Shown here: positions 1 to 12,419 of the stretch, in pieces
Position numbering within the stretch: position 1 is the stretch's first letter
Layout of the letters: each line of letters starts with the position of its first letter
From: Enchytraeus crypticus
Lineage: Eukaryota; Annelida; Clitellata; Enchytraeida; Enchytraeidae
DNA: 64,000 bases
Direction: 5' to 3'
Assembly: GCA_905160935.1 (NCBI GenBank)
Contig: CAJHZI010000242.1
Location: forward strand, 62,001 to 126,000
Notes under the pieces: model-generated
The model's database searches: none
The model's input: the letters and a program-made list of their open reading frames with translations, nothing else
What the model was told of the DNA's origin: nothing
Made by a program: the position numbers and the translations under genes

Positions 1-640
1 TCAGAGGAAGTAAGATAAACCTGGGCGGGGCTCAGGGAGAATATAAGATATCAGGAGGCGTGGTCAATAGAGCTTATGAAGACTACAACTAGCAGCCAAT
101 CAATTAATCAATCAGCCAATCAGTCAATCCATCCGGCAATCAATCGATCAATCAATCAATCGATCAATCCATCCATCAATCAATCGAATTTATTTTACTT
201 CCTCTCGAATGATATATAAAAACTAGAGAGGCCATATGTGCATGTCTGAGAATAAACAATTCTTGTGCTAAAACTCAATTCACTAATAAAATTTTAATTC
301 CAGTATTTATTCCAATCTATATTTATATTCTCCACTTGTCCCAATCGATTAGAAAAACTAACTGAAAAACGATAGAAAATGTCACAAATCATCATCATCT
401 TCCCTTAAATCCCAATTTAACCAGGGTCGGGACACGAATGGATATTATCCATTCGTTTATGTTTTGTGGCAATGACTGGGGCCTAGGTGAACAAATGTCA
501 AAATGTCACAAATAACTTAACTAACTACGACATTAGTCTTATTATCTTCGTGTAGTAACTTGAGTGTCACAACTTGTGAGTTGTGACACAAGTCAAGTAT
601 ATCACCGGTCTTCATCAGTCTAAGTCTTAGTGCATGTCTT

Positions 641-835
641 AATAGCCTAGGGGTAACGTAATGAAGTTTAAATGACAGATCCTGAGGTGAATTTAACCCT
701 CGTGGGTTCGAATCCCAGCCGCGCTGATTCACTGGACTGGCTATACGGAAAATGGACAAAATTGCCTAACGGTTTAAACATGTGGTATTAAAAGTGATAG
801 ATATCAACATGGTTGATCATTTCACTATAATGTTA
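641..835 (+). repeat. tRNA-derived SINE family A
   Basis: It contains the B-box GGGTTCGAATCCCAGCCGCG and the family tail ending TGATCATTTCACTATAATG. A short segment after the B-box (CTGAGAGTAAAATCTCGGAC in other copies) is deleted. Other copies: 10904-11045, 50840-51000, 53812-54043, 54403-54590 and 56150-56385. Confidence 0.8.
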
Positions 836-838
836 TTG

Positions 839-910
839 ATTAAAAGTTTAGCTAGTTTAGCAGGCCTGTTTACTTTTTTGCACGCCTACTAAACTAGCTA
901 AACTTTTAAT
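839..910. repeat. Short fold-back element
   Basis: Near-perfect inverted arms of about 26 nt (ATTAAAAGTTTAGCTAGTTT at the left, its complement at the right) enclose an ~18-nt loop. It abuts the end of the SINE at 641-835. Confidence 0.7.
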
Positions 911-977
911 CCATGACAATAGCGAGCAACAACTTATATAAACACAGTTATCGACACAGCGGGGTCCATGATGATCT

Positions 978-3900
978 CTAGCACACAACGGGAGCAGAGT
1001 CTATAGGGGTCTCTCTATTGAGAGGTGAGGGCAGCTGATTGGCCATGTTGTTGTTATCAGGGCTGAGGTCGATGAGACGGTTGATTGACTCTGCTAGCTC
1101 TGCTATGGACACTCTGCCCCGCTGCTTGATGAACCTAGCCACGCCTTCATACTCCTCCCACGTGATGTAAACAAACTTTCCTCTGTCGTCTATGACACCA
1201 GAGAGCGCTCCGTCTTGCTGTAGGCTTCTGATGCGATCTATAGCGTCCTGATCAGTCAATCAAATACATCAATACATCAATCAATCAATACATCAATCAT
1301 TACATCAATCAATCAATCAGAGAGCGCTCCGTCCTCTTTTAGGCTTCTTATGCGATCTTCTAGCGTCCTGATCAATCAATCAATACATCAATCAATCAAT
1401 ACATCAATACATCAGTACAACAATCAATCAATCAATACATCAATCAATCACATAATAGGCAGTCCAATTTCACATAATATCTGTAAATTCCAATGTATAT
1501 TTAAATAGATAGTGGAGTTAATATCTAAAGAGAGGTAGACACACAGAGAGACAGACAGGCAGACACACAGACACACCTGGGTTCTGATCTTGAAATGAGC
1601 CGCCAGGTCTTCCAGCATAACCACCTTCATCTCCTGCGGCAATCAATCAATCAATTAGACAAAGTATTAATCAGTCAATCAATCAATCAATCAATTAGAC
1701 AAAGTATTAATCAATCAATCAATTAATCAATTAGCCAATGTATTAATCAATCAATTAATGAATTAGCCAATGTATTAATAAATAAATCAATCAATTAATC
1801 AATTAGCCAATGTATTAATAAATAAATCAATCAGTTAATCAATTAGCCAATGTATTAATCAATCAATCATTAATGAATTAGCCAATGTATTAATAAATAA
1901 ATCAATCAATTAATCAATTAGCCAATGTATTAATCAATCAATCATTAATGAATTAGCCAATGTATTAATAAATAAATCAATCAATTAATCAATTAGCCAA
2001 TGTATTAATCAATCAATCAATCAATCAATTAATGAATTAGCCAATGTATTAATAAATAAATCAATCAATTAATCAATTAGCCAATGTATTAATCAATCAA
2101 TCAATTAATGAATTAGCCAATGTATTAATAAATAAATCAATCAATTAATGAATTAGCCAATGTATTAATAAATGAATCAATCAATTAATCAATGAGCCAA
2201 TGTATTAATCAATCAATCAATTAATGAATTAGCCAATGTATTAATAAATAAATCAAACAATTAATGAATTAGCCAATGTATTAATAAATGAATCAATCAA
2301 TTAATCAATGAGCCAATGTATTAATCAGGAGTAAATTCTCAATCAATATTCACACAAGTGTTAGGCATCGGCTAATCAGAGAACAATTAATCTAATATAT
2401 TAATCAATCAAGTAGTTTATCAGTCAATCAATTAATCAATTAGTCCATCAATCAATCAATCAATTAGTCCGTCAATCAATCAATCTTTTTAGTCTGTCAA
2501 TCAATGAATCAATCCCATCAATCAATCAATTAATCAATAATTCTCTCAGTGTTCAAATAGATTAATATATATCTCTCTGTAGTGTAGTGTCAAGTGGTAA
2601 GCATAAAGGTTCCTACTCATACGCTGCTTTTAACACTCGGTAAAGAGAATTCCAACGATTAACGAGTTAAACCTTCACAAAATGCTATACTCTATCCACA
2701 GCTTAATGCAGCCTATGGTTTGGGAATATGGCTTCTGAGGTGTTTTCCTGTTGCCTTCCCCAGTTCTTGCTCATTCACCTCTTATGACACGTGCAGTTTA
2801 CGGTTGGTCTATTCTTCAGTGTCCTGGACACAAGATGGATTAATTGTTTCATTCAATAGACTGAAACATAGGTTCACAATTTAGCATTCAGACTTTTGTA
2901 CAAATGATCTTTTATAAACATTATAGATGAAAAATCAATCAATAAGATTTAATTTCACTTAATTAAGTGGAAAATTTATTACAATAAATTTTAAAGTTTT
3001 AAATGTAATTTTAAAAGTAAAGTTTGTAACATCTGCTTGCAAGACATATTCTCCCTGTTTCTCTGCCAAATAAATGTTCCACTAAGCAACTAATCCCTGC
3101 CTCAATTAAGGCTTATAATTATAATATCATTAAAATAGTTATAATTTAGATGTAATTGCAGGCTCAGGGTTTTGACATACCTTTATATAGGAAATGAATT
3201 CCTGCAGAAGTGACTGCATCTGTAATAGAAAACACCAGAACTGTTGTGACAAGAAATACTACTTATATCAAGTGCTCAGATTTATCACAGCTTAACAATA
3301 TTGTAAGACAAGCTACAAGTTAGGGTAACAAATACATAAATTAATAAATCAATTCATCAATTAACAACTAAATAAATAAATAAAACAAATCAATTACTTA
3401 ATCAATTCATCAATTATTAAATAAATAAATTAAATATTTAACTAATTCCTCAATTATCAAATAAATAAATTTTTTAACCAATTCATCAATTAACAAATAA
3501 ATTAGTTTATTCATTAATTAAGCAATAAATTAATTCATTAATTATTTCGATTTACTATGATGTCATTTTTGGTCTTACTTTTTATCATTGTACTGTTTGA
3601 TTTGTTTTCTGTTATTTTTCTTCCTGTCAAATGTTGACGAATAAAGAAGTAGATATATTAATTCATTAAATAATTCATCAATTAACAAATAAATTAATGT
3701 ATTCATCAATTAAAAAATTAATTCATTCATTAAATAATTCATCAAATACTTAGAACACTTATGTCTCGTACATCCTCTTCATTGACAGCCTCAGTTCCCT
3801 CCTCCTCTACAGAAAACTCTGCCTTGAGCCTCAGATACTCCTCGTGCTCTCTCTTCTCCTTCTCTTCTCTCAATCTCTTCTCCTCCGCTTCCTGCATCAA

Positions 3901-5701
3901 TCAATCAATCAATCAATTAAATGGCATCATCAATCAATAGTCAAGGAATCAATCAATCATTAATTAACTGGCTCAGTCAATCAATCCATCAATCAATCAA
4001 TCAGTCTATTCCAGCATTCAATCAAATATCAGTAAATTTATAAATATATGCAATAAATTGCTTAATCTGTTAATATATAAAAATAAATCAGTAAATCTGT
4101 TAATTTATTTGTAAATTTTAAATGCAAATCAGTGATTCATTAAGATACATATAGAGAGCCAGGTATAATGTCTGTCTCTTGCTAGCCTAATTATAAATAT
4201 TAGTTAAACAATAACATTTATCACCATCATCATAATCATTAACATCATCATCATCATCATCTTTCCTTGAACGTCAGTCTCTTGCTAGCAAGTCAGTGAC
4301 AGAGAGATGGCTGGGTGTGATTGAACCCTGCACCCAGTGACCCGCTGTTCAACCACTCCTCCACAAGCCACTGACCGATTGAGTAGTATTGGGCTTGTTC
4401 TAGTTAACTGCATCATTCATTACGTTTGTTTCAATTTTCTGCACCTATTGTGTGATTTACTTACAATGGTTATATTCCTTTTGCATTGACTTGTAGCTGA
4501 TTGCACTTCTGTTGTTCATCGTTTGAAATTCGAAATTAAACTATAGATACTTCTCTGAATGAATTGAACTTTCTCTCTGACTCAGTTCAAATCTCAGAGA
4601 CTAAATCAAGAACTGTAAACAAGAGTTCCAGACCTTGGCGGCTTCTTCGGCTTCCTGCTTCTCTTCTTCTTTCTTTCTCATCTGTTCCAACTTTTCTTCT
4701 TGTTTCTTCCTCTCCTCACGTTCCTGCTGCTCGGCCTGTGCAACAACAACAACATCACAACTTGTGCAACAACATCACAACCTGTTCAACAACAACAACA
4801 ACATCACAACTTTATTTTTATTTTGTTTTCTATTGTGTTCCAATAAAAGTTAATTCACAATTCTAAACTCATTAATAGATTAATAGAGGCAATGTTAATA
4901 GATTAATAGAGGCTATGTTAATAGATTACTAGAGGCTATAGTAGTAGATTACTAGAGGTTATGTTAATAGATTAATAGAAATCTCTCATGTTAAGTTCAA
5001 AGAACTAAAGACAGATCTCTCGCTCACCTCTCTTTGAGCTTTTCTCGCAGCTTTCTCCTCAAGTTTTCTCTGCTTCTTTACGCCAACTTTCTCCTCAGGA
5101 AGGGTCGCACTGACCTCCACGTCTCCATCTTCCTCCTCATCATCTGTGTGTCAATCAATCAATCAATCAATCAATCTATCTATCAATCAATCTATCCATC
5201 AATCAATCTATCAATCAATCTATCCATCAATCAATCTATCAATCAATCAATCTATCTATCAATCAATCTATCTATCAATCAGTAAATCCATCAATAAATC
5301 AATCATCCAATCAATCAATAATCCAATCAATCAGTCATCCAATCAATCAATCAATTCAAAGGTACGTTAGATGATTTAAAGACCCACTCATATGTGGAAA
5401 TGAAGAGGAAGGCGGACGACAGAGAAGAGTGGAGGCGTTATGTACCATGGACCTGCCAGTAGTCAGTACACTAAGAGAGATATCTGTCAATCACTCTAAC
5501 CCGGCTCCGCCCTATGCACCAGTCTGCGCCTAGGCTCTGCCCCTCCTGCTCTCCTCCTCCCCGCCGCACGTACCACAGGCACCGCTCCCCCACGAGCTGC
5601 TGCCCCGTCCCTTGCTCCTGCATCGGCTGCCTCGCCACCTAATAATTGTTCATCAATTTTATTTATTTATTCAATTAAATTGATTTCAATAGTAAAATGT
5701 A

Positions 5702-5756
<55 letters not shown>

Positions 5757-5779
5757 ATATTATATATAATATATATCTA

Positions 5780-5816
<37 letters not shown>

Positions 5817-6594
5817 ATAATTCTATACATATATACATGTATAATTGTATATGTATATATGTGTGTGTGTGTATGTGTATGTGTGTGTGCATATATATAT
5901 ATATATATATACATTATATATATACATATATATATACATATATAAATATATATACATATTATATATATATAATATATTACATAATTATAAAGTTTCTTAG
6001 CACTTGTGAACTACCATACACTATTCAGGCAAAGAAGTCATCCAATTAATAATTACAAAAATAAAAATAAATAAAAACTCCTCAGTAGAATTGAGGAGTT
6101 CATAAAGCAAGAATTCACTAATAATAATAATATATCAATTAAAGTATAAAAGCGTCTAAATAACATTTCATAACATAAGAAGCCAAAGCCAACATATCAA
6201 CAGATTTGTAAAGGTCCATTAAAAGGTAGAAGTCCGAAATCTGGTCAGGGAAAGAAACAAAAAGTTAAACTATACAGTTAAAATTAAAAGTTAAAATAAA
6301 AGATTATCACCATCATCATAATCATCATCATCATCATGATCTTCCCTTGAATCCAATTTTAACTAGATTCGGTATACGAACAGATTTCCAGTCCTCTCTG
6401 TCCTATACCTATATCATTCAATCCACTATTAAAATAAAAGATTTATATATTACATAATATACTATTAAACATCTCAACATCTCAAATTCACACAGCATAT
6501 ATCTTTAACCTTTTTGTTTTGATCCGTACAGGAAGTAGAAGAGTCCGGCAAAGACAAGAGTTAGGAATCCTAATGATAAATACAACAACTCCAT
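978..6594 (-). CDS. DDRGK1: DDRGK domain-containing protein 1 (UFMylation scaffold), 8 exons, complete
   Basis: Exons on the minus strand: 6594-6510, 5638-5501, 5143-5028, 4735-4634, 3891-3772, 3219-3181, 1633-1577 and 1247-978. All joints are GT-AG and phase-consistent, giving 927 nt and 308 aa (human about 314). Seen: an N-terminal hydrophobic segment ([20 protein letters not shown]), a basic/glycine-rich linker, a long charged helix rich in E, K and R (about residues 76-190, including [17 protein letters not shown]), then a winged-helix/PCI-like C-terminus with [12 protein letters not shown] and [14 protein letters not shown]. Known for the family: an ER-membrane adaptor that works with UFL1 and CDK5RAP3 to attach UFM1 to substrates such as ribosomal protein uL24. 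Exon 6 is only 39 nt. Exon 8 has a decayed duplicate of its start at 1319-1378. The acceptors of exons 3, 5, 7 and 8 sit next to (TTGA)n tracts. Exon 2 has a weak pyrimidine tract and is the least certain exon. Confidence 0.93.
1319..1378 (-). pseudogene. Decoy duplicate of the DDRGK1 exon 8 acceptor and exon start
   Basis: It repeats 1199-1258 at roughly 90 percent identity, including the acceptor (TGATCAG) and the next ~48 nt of exon. A one-base insertion shifts the frame, so splicing to it would disrupt the DDRGK domain. (TTGA)n lies on both sides. Confidence 0.85.
1640..2330. repeat. AT-rich minisatellite in DDRGK1 intron 6
   Basis: Units built from TTAGCCAATGTATTAAT alternate with AATAAATAAATCAATCAATT in blocks of about 60 bp. 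It grades into simple TCAA repeats at both ends. Confidence 0.9.
4290..4378 (-). repeat. tRNA-like SINE fragment (family D)
   Basis: On the minus strand an A-box-like GTGGAGGAGTGGTTGAACAG precedes a B-box-like CAGGGTTCAATCACACC. It lies in DDRGK1 intron 4. No matching acceptor stem was found, so a SINE head is more likely than a tRNA gene. Confidence 0.4.
5150..5360. repeat. TCAA/TCTA tetranucleotide tract in DDRGK1 intron 2
   Basis: Tandem TCAATCAATCTATC variants begin directly behind the exon 3 acceptor. In the sense strand of DDRGK1 the tract reads (TTGA)n. Confidence 0.95.
5366..5490 (+). mobile_element. LINE 3' end, family X (C-terminus of reverse transcriptase ORF)
   Basis: It reads [20 protein letters not shown], then EWRRYV with small frame changes, then a CACTAAGAGAGA tail. 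Identical segments occur at 11522-11645, 11742-11800, 11864-12030 (minus), 39610-39735 (minus), 59048-59170 and 62505-62560. All are 5'-truncated, which is normal for LINE insertion. Confidence 0.7.
5707..5985. repeat. (TA)n / (TG)n microsatellite in DDRGK1 intron 1
   Basis: Long TATA runs are interrupted by TGTGTG and TACATA. Reading frames across it are low-complexity YIYI/CVCV and are not genes. Confidence 0.97.
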
Positions 6595-7014
6595 GTTTAC
6601 ATCAACAGCTGTTCACCACTACTCATTTGGTAGAGCGAAAATGCTGCTAACAGCAAGGGCAATAGTTGCCAGAGGAATACAATATTTTCTCAAAGTTTTA
6701 TATCCTACCAAATAGAAATATCGAGGCGTAAGTTTTTGTGCTTCTTGTTCTATGTTTACCACTTCCTATCTTCAAAATTGAAATGAACACCTTTAAACGA
6801 TTATTTTGAGCATTTAAAATTAAACTGCAAGGCTCAAAGATCTTTAAAATAAAGCAAGGATCGACAATGCAGAAACTACTATTGCTTATCTACAAACTAC
6901 TTCAATTGCATTGCAACCTTCACCTTTAGTGTCTGTTAATTTATTTCACTTTATACACCACCCAACTAAGCATACATGTATGATCTCAACGCGTCACTGG
7001 GGTATACATGTACA

Positions 7015-8230
7015 TGCATACTCTTGATCTCTCTGATGCCTTTGACACCAGTGATCACTATAAATCCTTTTACAACTTCTTTCCTCTCGGTTTAGTATCC
7101 ACGTCAATGCACTTGGTTGGTTACTTCATACCTCACCTATCGTACTCTTAGCGTTGAAGTGAAAATATATGCCTCTCCACCTCCCTTCCCGGGCCGGGCC
7201 TAAGTATGGGGTGCCTCAGGGCTCCGTTCTTGGTCGTATCCTCTTCAACCTATACACGACTCCACTATAAGCTCCTCAAAATTGATCTCCTGGCATTCAA
7301 TAGATCATCAACTTTTCGCTGATGACACTCAGTTGTACACACATGACTTACCCCACTTGATCTTATCCTTAGGCGTACCTATAGACCTTTTATAAAAGGT
7401 GTCTACTTTGAAAAATCACCCTATGTATTATTTGATGCGTTGGAGCGGCGCCACTGTGCAATCATAAACTTTATTGCTTTGCTGAAGGCAAATGCAATGT
7501 AATATATCATTTAAATGTATGATATCCTCTCTAGATATTGTATCTAGACACATATTAAATGTAAATTAAGACATACTATTATGTTAATCATTGTTTGATA
7601 AGTAATTGAAATATATTTTTTGTAGTTTTAAAAAATAACATTCTGTTAATAAATGAAGAAATACATAATAAATATAAATGAATATATAGAACCTTGCCAG
7701 CCTTCAATATGATCACACACCTCTCTCCACTCTCCCACTAGGCTTTGCTTATTATGTGAACAGAGCTACCACAACGAATTGTAAAAGGTCTATACAGCAA
7801 TCCTTTCATTCGATAACGTCCTGTATGTCGTTATCCTTGACCACCTCTTACATACCACGATCACATCACCCAAAAATTTCACCTGCAGTCACATGTTTCT
7901 TCCACATTAGCGATCTTCGTCGAATAAGATAACATCTTTCTCTTGAGACTGCCACTCTACGATTGGTGCTGCTCTCGTACCATCCACTATGTACTGCAAC
8001 TCCCTATTCCTTTAAGTTAGTTACTCTAGATCGAGAGACCGAGCATTCGAATCCTTCTCGCAGCAACTTATCTAGGCGCTCCTTTCAGCATGCTGCTCCA
8101 CACCTCTGGAATTTTGTTCTTTCTACTCCGCGCACCCTCTAATCTACTCCTGATCAACATTTTGTACTTTGGGAACAGTTTCATAGGCGGTTAAAAACCT
8201 AGAGCTTCCTCCTCCTATCTTTTCCTTTTA
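7015..8230 (+). mobile_element. Degenerate CR1/L2-like LINE: reverse transcriptase remnant interrupted by a MITE
   Basis: Broken frames show LDLSDAFDT, GVPQGSVLG, ILFNLYT and HQLFADDTQLYT at 7019-7345. These are the ordered catalytic motifs of non-LTR reverse transcriptases, with FADD as the active site. C-terminal remnants resembling RAFSxAAPxLWNSLP appear at about 8040-8210. The MITE at 7380-7794 splits the two. Many stops and shifts make it non-functional. Confidence 0.7.
7380..7794 (+). mobile_element. TA-flanked MITE, copy 1
   Basis: The termini are TATAGACCTTTTATAA and TTGTAAAAGGTCTATA, inverted repeats ending in TA. This suggests a Tc1/mariner-type non-autonomous element of about 415 bp. 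A second, inverted copy is at 10478-10819. No transposase is encoded. Confidence 0.75.
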
Positions 8231-8239
8231 CCTATCGAC

Positions 8240-8655
8240 CTATAAAGTCCATTAACAGAGACCATAACGCAAACCTCCATTTCCCGAATACCCTTCCTTG
8301 GACTGACTACCAGGATTTTGGCCCGCACCGTTTATGGAGCCCTCACTCTGATCATAGTTTTTTATTTGATTCCATAGTGTTCGATGTTGTCATGGACAAC
8401 AGTAACACTCTAATTTGTAGTAATTCTTTTCTCTTTTCTCTTTGACCTCTCCTATTCAACCATTACACAGGAAGTGAGACCAACACGCAAACCTCCATTC
8501 CACTAGTACCCTTCCCCGGATCGCCCTCCCGGATTTTGGCTTGCACCGCTTCTGGACTGCACACTCTGCTCATCGGATTTAATTTAGTACCACAGTGCTC
8601 GATGTTGTCATAGACGACAGTAGCACTTTAATTCTGTTGTTGTTGTTGTATTGTT
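8240..8655 (+). repeat. Tandem pair of LINE 3'UTR segments
   Basis: Two ~200-bp copies (8240-8430 and 8455-8655) share CGCAAACCTCCATT, GATTTTGG and GTGCTCGATGTTGTCAT-like blocks. The second ends in (TTG)n. The terminal block recurs at 9310-9400, 30440-30700, 39760-39840 and 40318-40440. It is probably the 3' end of the CR1/L2-like LINE above. Confidence 0.6.
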
Positions 8656-9769
8656 GTTATTGTTTTATATTGGCTATTTCTTTAAACCTTGACAAAAACC
8701 CGGAACTTGAACTTAAATCTGGGCGCTAATCTAGGTTAGCTCCGCCATGATGTGAAGCACTCTAAGATTTGAATCATTCATTAATCCAACTGCGGGGCTG
8801 CGAAACGACTCTAATTGCCTAACTACCTCGTGCTCCGGGTATGTTAAGTATTTAGTCCTACATGTCCTTGTAATTAAAGATATATATTCGTTTAAATCTG
8901 ACATACCGCAGAAAACTTGCATACAAATAGCAATATAGAATGCAACAAACAAATGTCGACATATTTTTGAAAAAAACTTATCCGAAAATTTTTCTGTGTT
9001 TATTGCTGTAGTCTACTTTATGCCAAACTTTTACGCTTGTAGGAAACTGACTGAGATATCGTGATATTTAATCTGTGTAGTTTGGAAAGAGTGCAGGCCT
9101 AGTTCTGTTGTATATGTAAATATGTTAGCACATGTTAATATTGTAATTTCTGATATGTTGAGCCATGCTAGTTGATAGGTAAGTTAGTATAACCTTTTTT
9201 GCGTGGGTCTCAAACAAGCAATTGTGCTATCTGACCCAATATTTGCCATGTTATGTTAATTTTTTGACTTATTTCCATAATTTTGGAATTTTCATAATTT
9301 TGAACCTTCTTTTTATTCACCGGACTGGACTGGATTTGTCACAATAGTATTTGATGTTGTCATGGATGACAAGCACTCTAATTGTTGTTATACATGTTAT
9401 ATAGTCTTGCAGAGTTATCAACTGTTTGCTAGTGACTATTTATTCAATTTGACATTTTCTGTTCTTGACAATTGAGAATAATGAAAAATTGCACTTGTTA
9501 CCTTTTTTGTGAATGTCTGATATTTTATGTTAGCTAGACATGTAATCTGTATGATATTTAAAGGCATTCTTGGGGATTAATATGGATAGTTGCTTGGTTG
9601 AGTCCGTGGTTAAATTGGGAATTGAGAGCTAGGGGAACTGTCTGAATTTTTGGACCCTCTGTAATATTTTTTCAGGTCTCCCAGTATCTAATATTGGCCC
9701 CTAGCAGGGGCAGGCACCTCAGAAAAAATTAGAGATATAGGGAAACTGAGTGCGTTCCCCCACTTTAGC

Positions 9770-10150
9770 CGCTGGGTTGAACAATAGAAGGTTAAGTGGT
9801 GTCAAGGGTCAGTTTCCAGAATGGGCAGCAGTGAAGAGTGGTGTGCCATAGGGCTCTGTTTTGAGTGGTGTGCCATATGGCTCTGTTTTGAGTGGTCTGC
9901 AGCACATTTCTGTTTTGAGTGATGTGTAACACGTCTCTGTTTTGAGTGGTGTGCCACACGGCTCTGTTTTGAGTGGTGTGCCATATGGCTCTGTTTTGAG
10001 TGGTGTGCCATACGGCTCTGTTTTGGGGCCTCTGTTATATTTAGTTTACATAAATCGTATTGACGTAGATAATGTATAAAAATTGAGTAAATTTGCTGAC
10101 AGTTTTAAAGTAGCAAAAATAGCAAATAGCATTGAAGATGCTGAGATGGT
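9770..10150 (+). mobile_element. LINE reverse transcriptase fragment with tandemly amplified GVPxGSVL motif
   Basis: A frame reads FPEWAAVKSGVP, then about seven 30-bp repeats of SGVPYGSVL with variants, then GPLLYLVYINRIDVDNV and KFADSFKVAK. In an intact enzyme GVPQGSVLGPLLF occurs once, just before the catalytic FADD. The array is an internal expansion of that conserved block in a dead copy. Confidence 0.7.
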
Positions 10151-10159
10151 GGTATAATC

Positions 10160-10305
10160 ACATTAATTGATGGATTGATTGATTGATTATGCAGTGTGAC
10201 TGAGCCCAGATGTGTTGCCTGCAGGACATAAGGCTGTTCTCTCTCTCTTTGAGACGTGATGGCTTCAGTGGAAGACTCAATGCACGACTGTTGCCTCAGA
10301 GGTTA
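10160..10305 (+). pseudogene. Exon-like segment behind a (TTGA)n tract, copy 1
   Basis: TGATTGATTGATTATGCAG is followed by a segment shared with 12600-12725, ending CTCAGAG|GTTAGT. A conserved frame reads DVMASVEDSMHDCCLRG. A CT-repeat expansion shifts the upstream frame (QDIRLFS). The host gene was not identified. Confidence 0.35.
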
Positions 10306-10477
10306 GTTCTATCTCAAAACTAGCAAATAACATTAAAAATGCTGAGATTGTGAAATATGTTATAAAATATTGCAGAATTATAAGTCTTGTGATAGCCAGT
10401 GGAGTTCAGTAGTGAGTAAGTATGTAGGTAATGTACTTGTATGTAGATAGACATGTGTGTATGTATGTGTATAGCTG

Positions 10478-10819
10478 TATAGACCATTGATGACTGTGCA
10501 ATATTCTATAAATTCGTATATATTTATTATGTATTTCTTCATTTATTAACAGAATGGAATTTTATATAATTACAAAAGAATTATATTTCAATTTCTTGAC
10601 AAATGACAATAAACATAATATATGTCTTAATTTACAGTTAATAATATATGTCTAGATAGAATATCTAAAGAGGATATATTACATTTTAAGGATATATTAC
10701 ATTGCAGTTGCCTTCCGCAAAACAATCAATTTTATGATTGCATAGTGGCGCCGCTCCAACGAATGAAATGATACGTAAGGTGATTTTTCAAAGTAAACAC
10801 CTTTTATAAAAGGTCTATA
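10478..10819 (-). mobile_element. TA-flanked MITE, copy 2
   Basis: Ends TATAGACC and GGTCTATA. The internal sequence, including GTTGGAGCGGCGCCACT on the minus strand, matches the copy at 7380-7794 in opposite orientation. The terminus at 10478 has diverged after the first 8 bp. Confidence 0.75.
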
Positions 10820-10903
10820 TGTACATTTTTTGTGTGTGTGTGGGTGGATGTATTGTACCTGGTACTGTGTATTGGTTTCTTGTTTTATTTTTCCAGTACA
10901 GAA

Positions 10904-11045
10904 TGACGCAATAGCGCAGTGGTTAACCCCATGAATTTTTTTAATGACAGATCCTCTGGTGAATAGAACTCTTATGGGTTCAATTCCCAGCCGCACTGAT
11001 CTTAGAGTAAAATCTCGGACATTCACTGGACTGGTTACACCAATT
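10904..11045 (+). repeat. tRNA-derived SINE family A, 3'-truncated
   Basis: A-box region CAATAGCGCAGTGGTTAA, B-box GGGTTCAATTCCCAGCCG, then TCTCGGACATTCACTGGAC. It stops before the family tail. Confidence 0.75.
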
Positions 11046-11392
11046 GTTGTTTACCGTTTACATTTGTTATATGATGAGGTAAGAAATCTACGACTAGACT
11101 GGATAATTAAGTTAAGTTAAATAAGATTATATCTTGCAGTCGGGACATGAGATAGTTGCAGATTTCTGGAGGAGGGGGGCAGGAGAGCCCACGTCACCGA
11201 CCTCCATTTCAAATTCTTTCACTTGCTCATGGCAACTAACTTGACTATAGTTGATCTGATGACTTGATTAATAATATTGCTTGTAATAATTGATGCAGTG
11301 TGCATCTATCGAAGCAGGATGAAAAGATGAATATATTTTCTTATATTTGTCTTATTCCTATTTTCTATATTTTTATTCTTTTTATTTGTATA

Positions 11393-11423
<31 letters not shown>

Positions 11424-11521
11424 GATCTGTATATCTGTATATTTATATATTCATATGTTTTTTGATATTAATTAATTTTATCTTAGTCTTAGTCTACAAT
11501 AATAAGACTAATTCTATTATG

Positions 11522-11800
11522 TTATTGATGAATTAAAAATCCACTTGTATGTGAACCTGAAGAAGAAAACGGAAGATAGAGATGAGTGGAGGCGTTATAT
11601 ACCATGGACCTGCCAGTAGGCAGTGCACTATGAGAGAAAGAGGGAGTCTTATTCTTATCCTATCTTATCTTATGGGGGCCCATCTTGTCATACACAGAAT
11701 CCCCCAAGAAAACAGCAAGTAACGACAAGAACGAGTATTGCTAGATGATTTAAAGTTCCACTCATATGTAGAAATGAAGAGAAAAATGGAAGACAGTTCT
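11522..11800 (+). mobile_element. Two LINE 3' ends, family X, in tandem
   Basis: Pieces at 11522-11645 and 11742-11800 encode the degenerate end of the reverse transcriptase (motif EDRDEWRRYIPWTCQ) followed by AGAGAAAGAG. The second is cut short. Confidence 0.6.
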
Positions 11801-11863
11801 TTTTATACCACTGATTTAAATTGTTAGGCAGTTTATAAAAATATTAAATTCTTCTCTCTCTCT

Positions 11864-12030
11864 CTCTCTTAGGGCACTGCCTACTGGCAGGTCCATGGTA
11901 CATAACGCCTCCTTCTCTTCTCTGTCTTCCGCCTTCCTCTTCATTTCCACATATGAGTGGGTCTTTAAATCATCTAACATACCTAATCTCGGCCTGCCCC
12001 TTTTGCCTTCCATTCTACCTTCTATGACCT
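11864..12030 (-). mobile_element. LINE 3' end, family X
   Basis: On the minus strand it reads [20 protein letters not shown], then VEMKRKAEDREE and a stop, followed by (AG)n. The GRPR-basic block before a tryptophan region is typical of the C-terminus of LINE reverse transcriptases. Confidence 0.75.
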
Positions 12031-12419
12031 CTTTTAATAGACCTTCCCCCCTTAGAAATTATTAAATTATTTCTTTAATATTTACTGATTTTAGCTGAAT
12101 ATTAAAATATTAGTCGTATTTAATGGCAGTAGCATACAGATAGAGACATTGTCATGATTGTCACTTCAACACACACATGACTACAAATAGAAAATAATCT
12201 CAACCAGACTTGAGTAGGATTTACATGTATTACAAAATAACAATTGCTGCAATAATTTTAATGCCGAATTTGCTGAAATGTTTGTTGTAAAATTTGACTT
12301 AACTCTTGCATTATATGCTGCTGTATATATTGATTGTTTGCAGCAATGGTTCATTCTTATTGATATTACTTATGGAGGAATTGATTGATTGATTTTTGAG
12401 GATGATTGTTTTGACTGAT

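Noticed and set aside
5034..5370. SINQ-repeat open frames (also at 26859, 36592, 42643, 61216)
   Set aside because: Translations of TCAA/TTGA tetranucleotide tracts next to real exons.
5686..6049. Open frames of Y/I/C/V composition
   Set aside because: Translation of TA and TG microsatellites, inside a DDRGK1 intron.
9802..10011. Repeat protein MAHHSKQS on the minus strand
   Set aside because: It is the reverse-strand shadow of the amplified GVPxGSVL array of a LINE reverse transcriptase.
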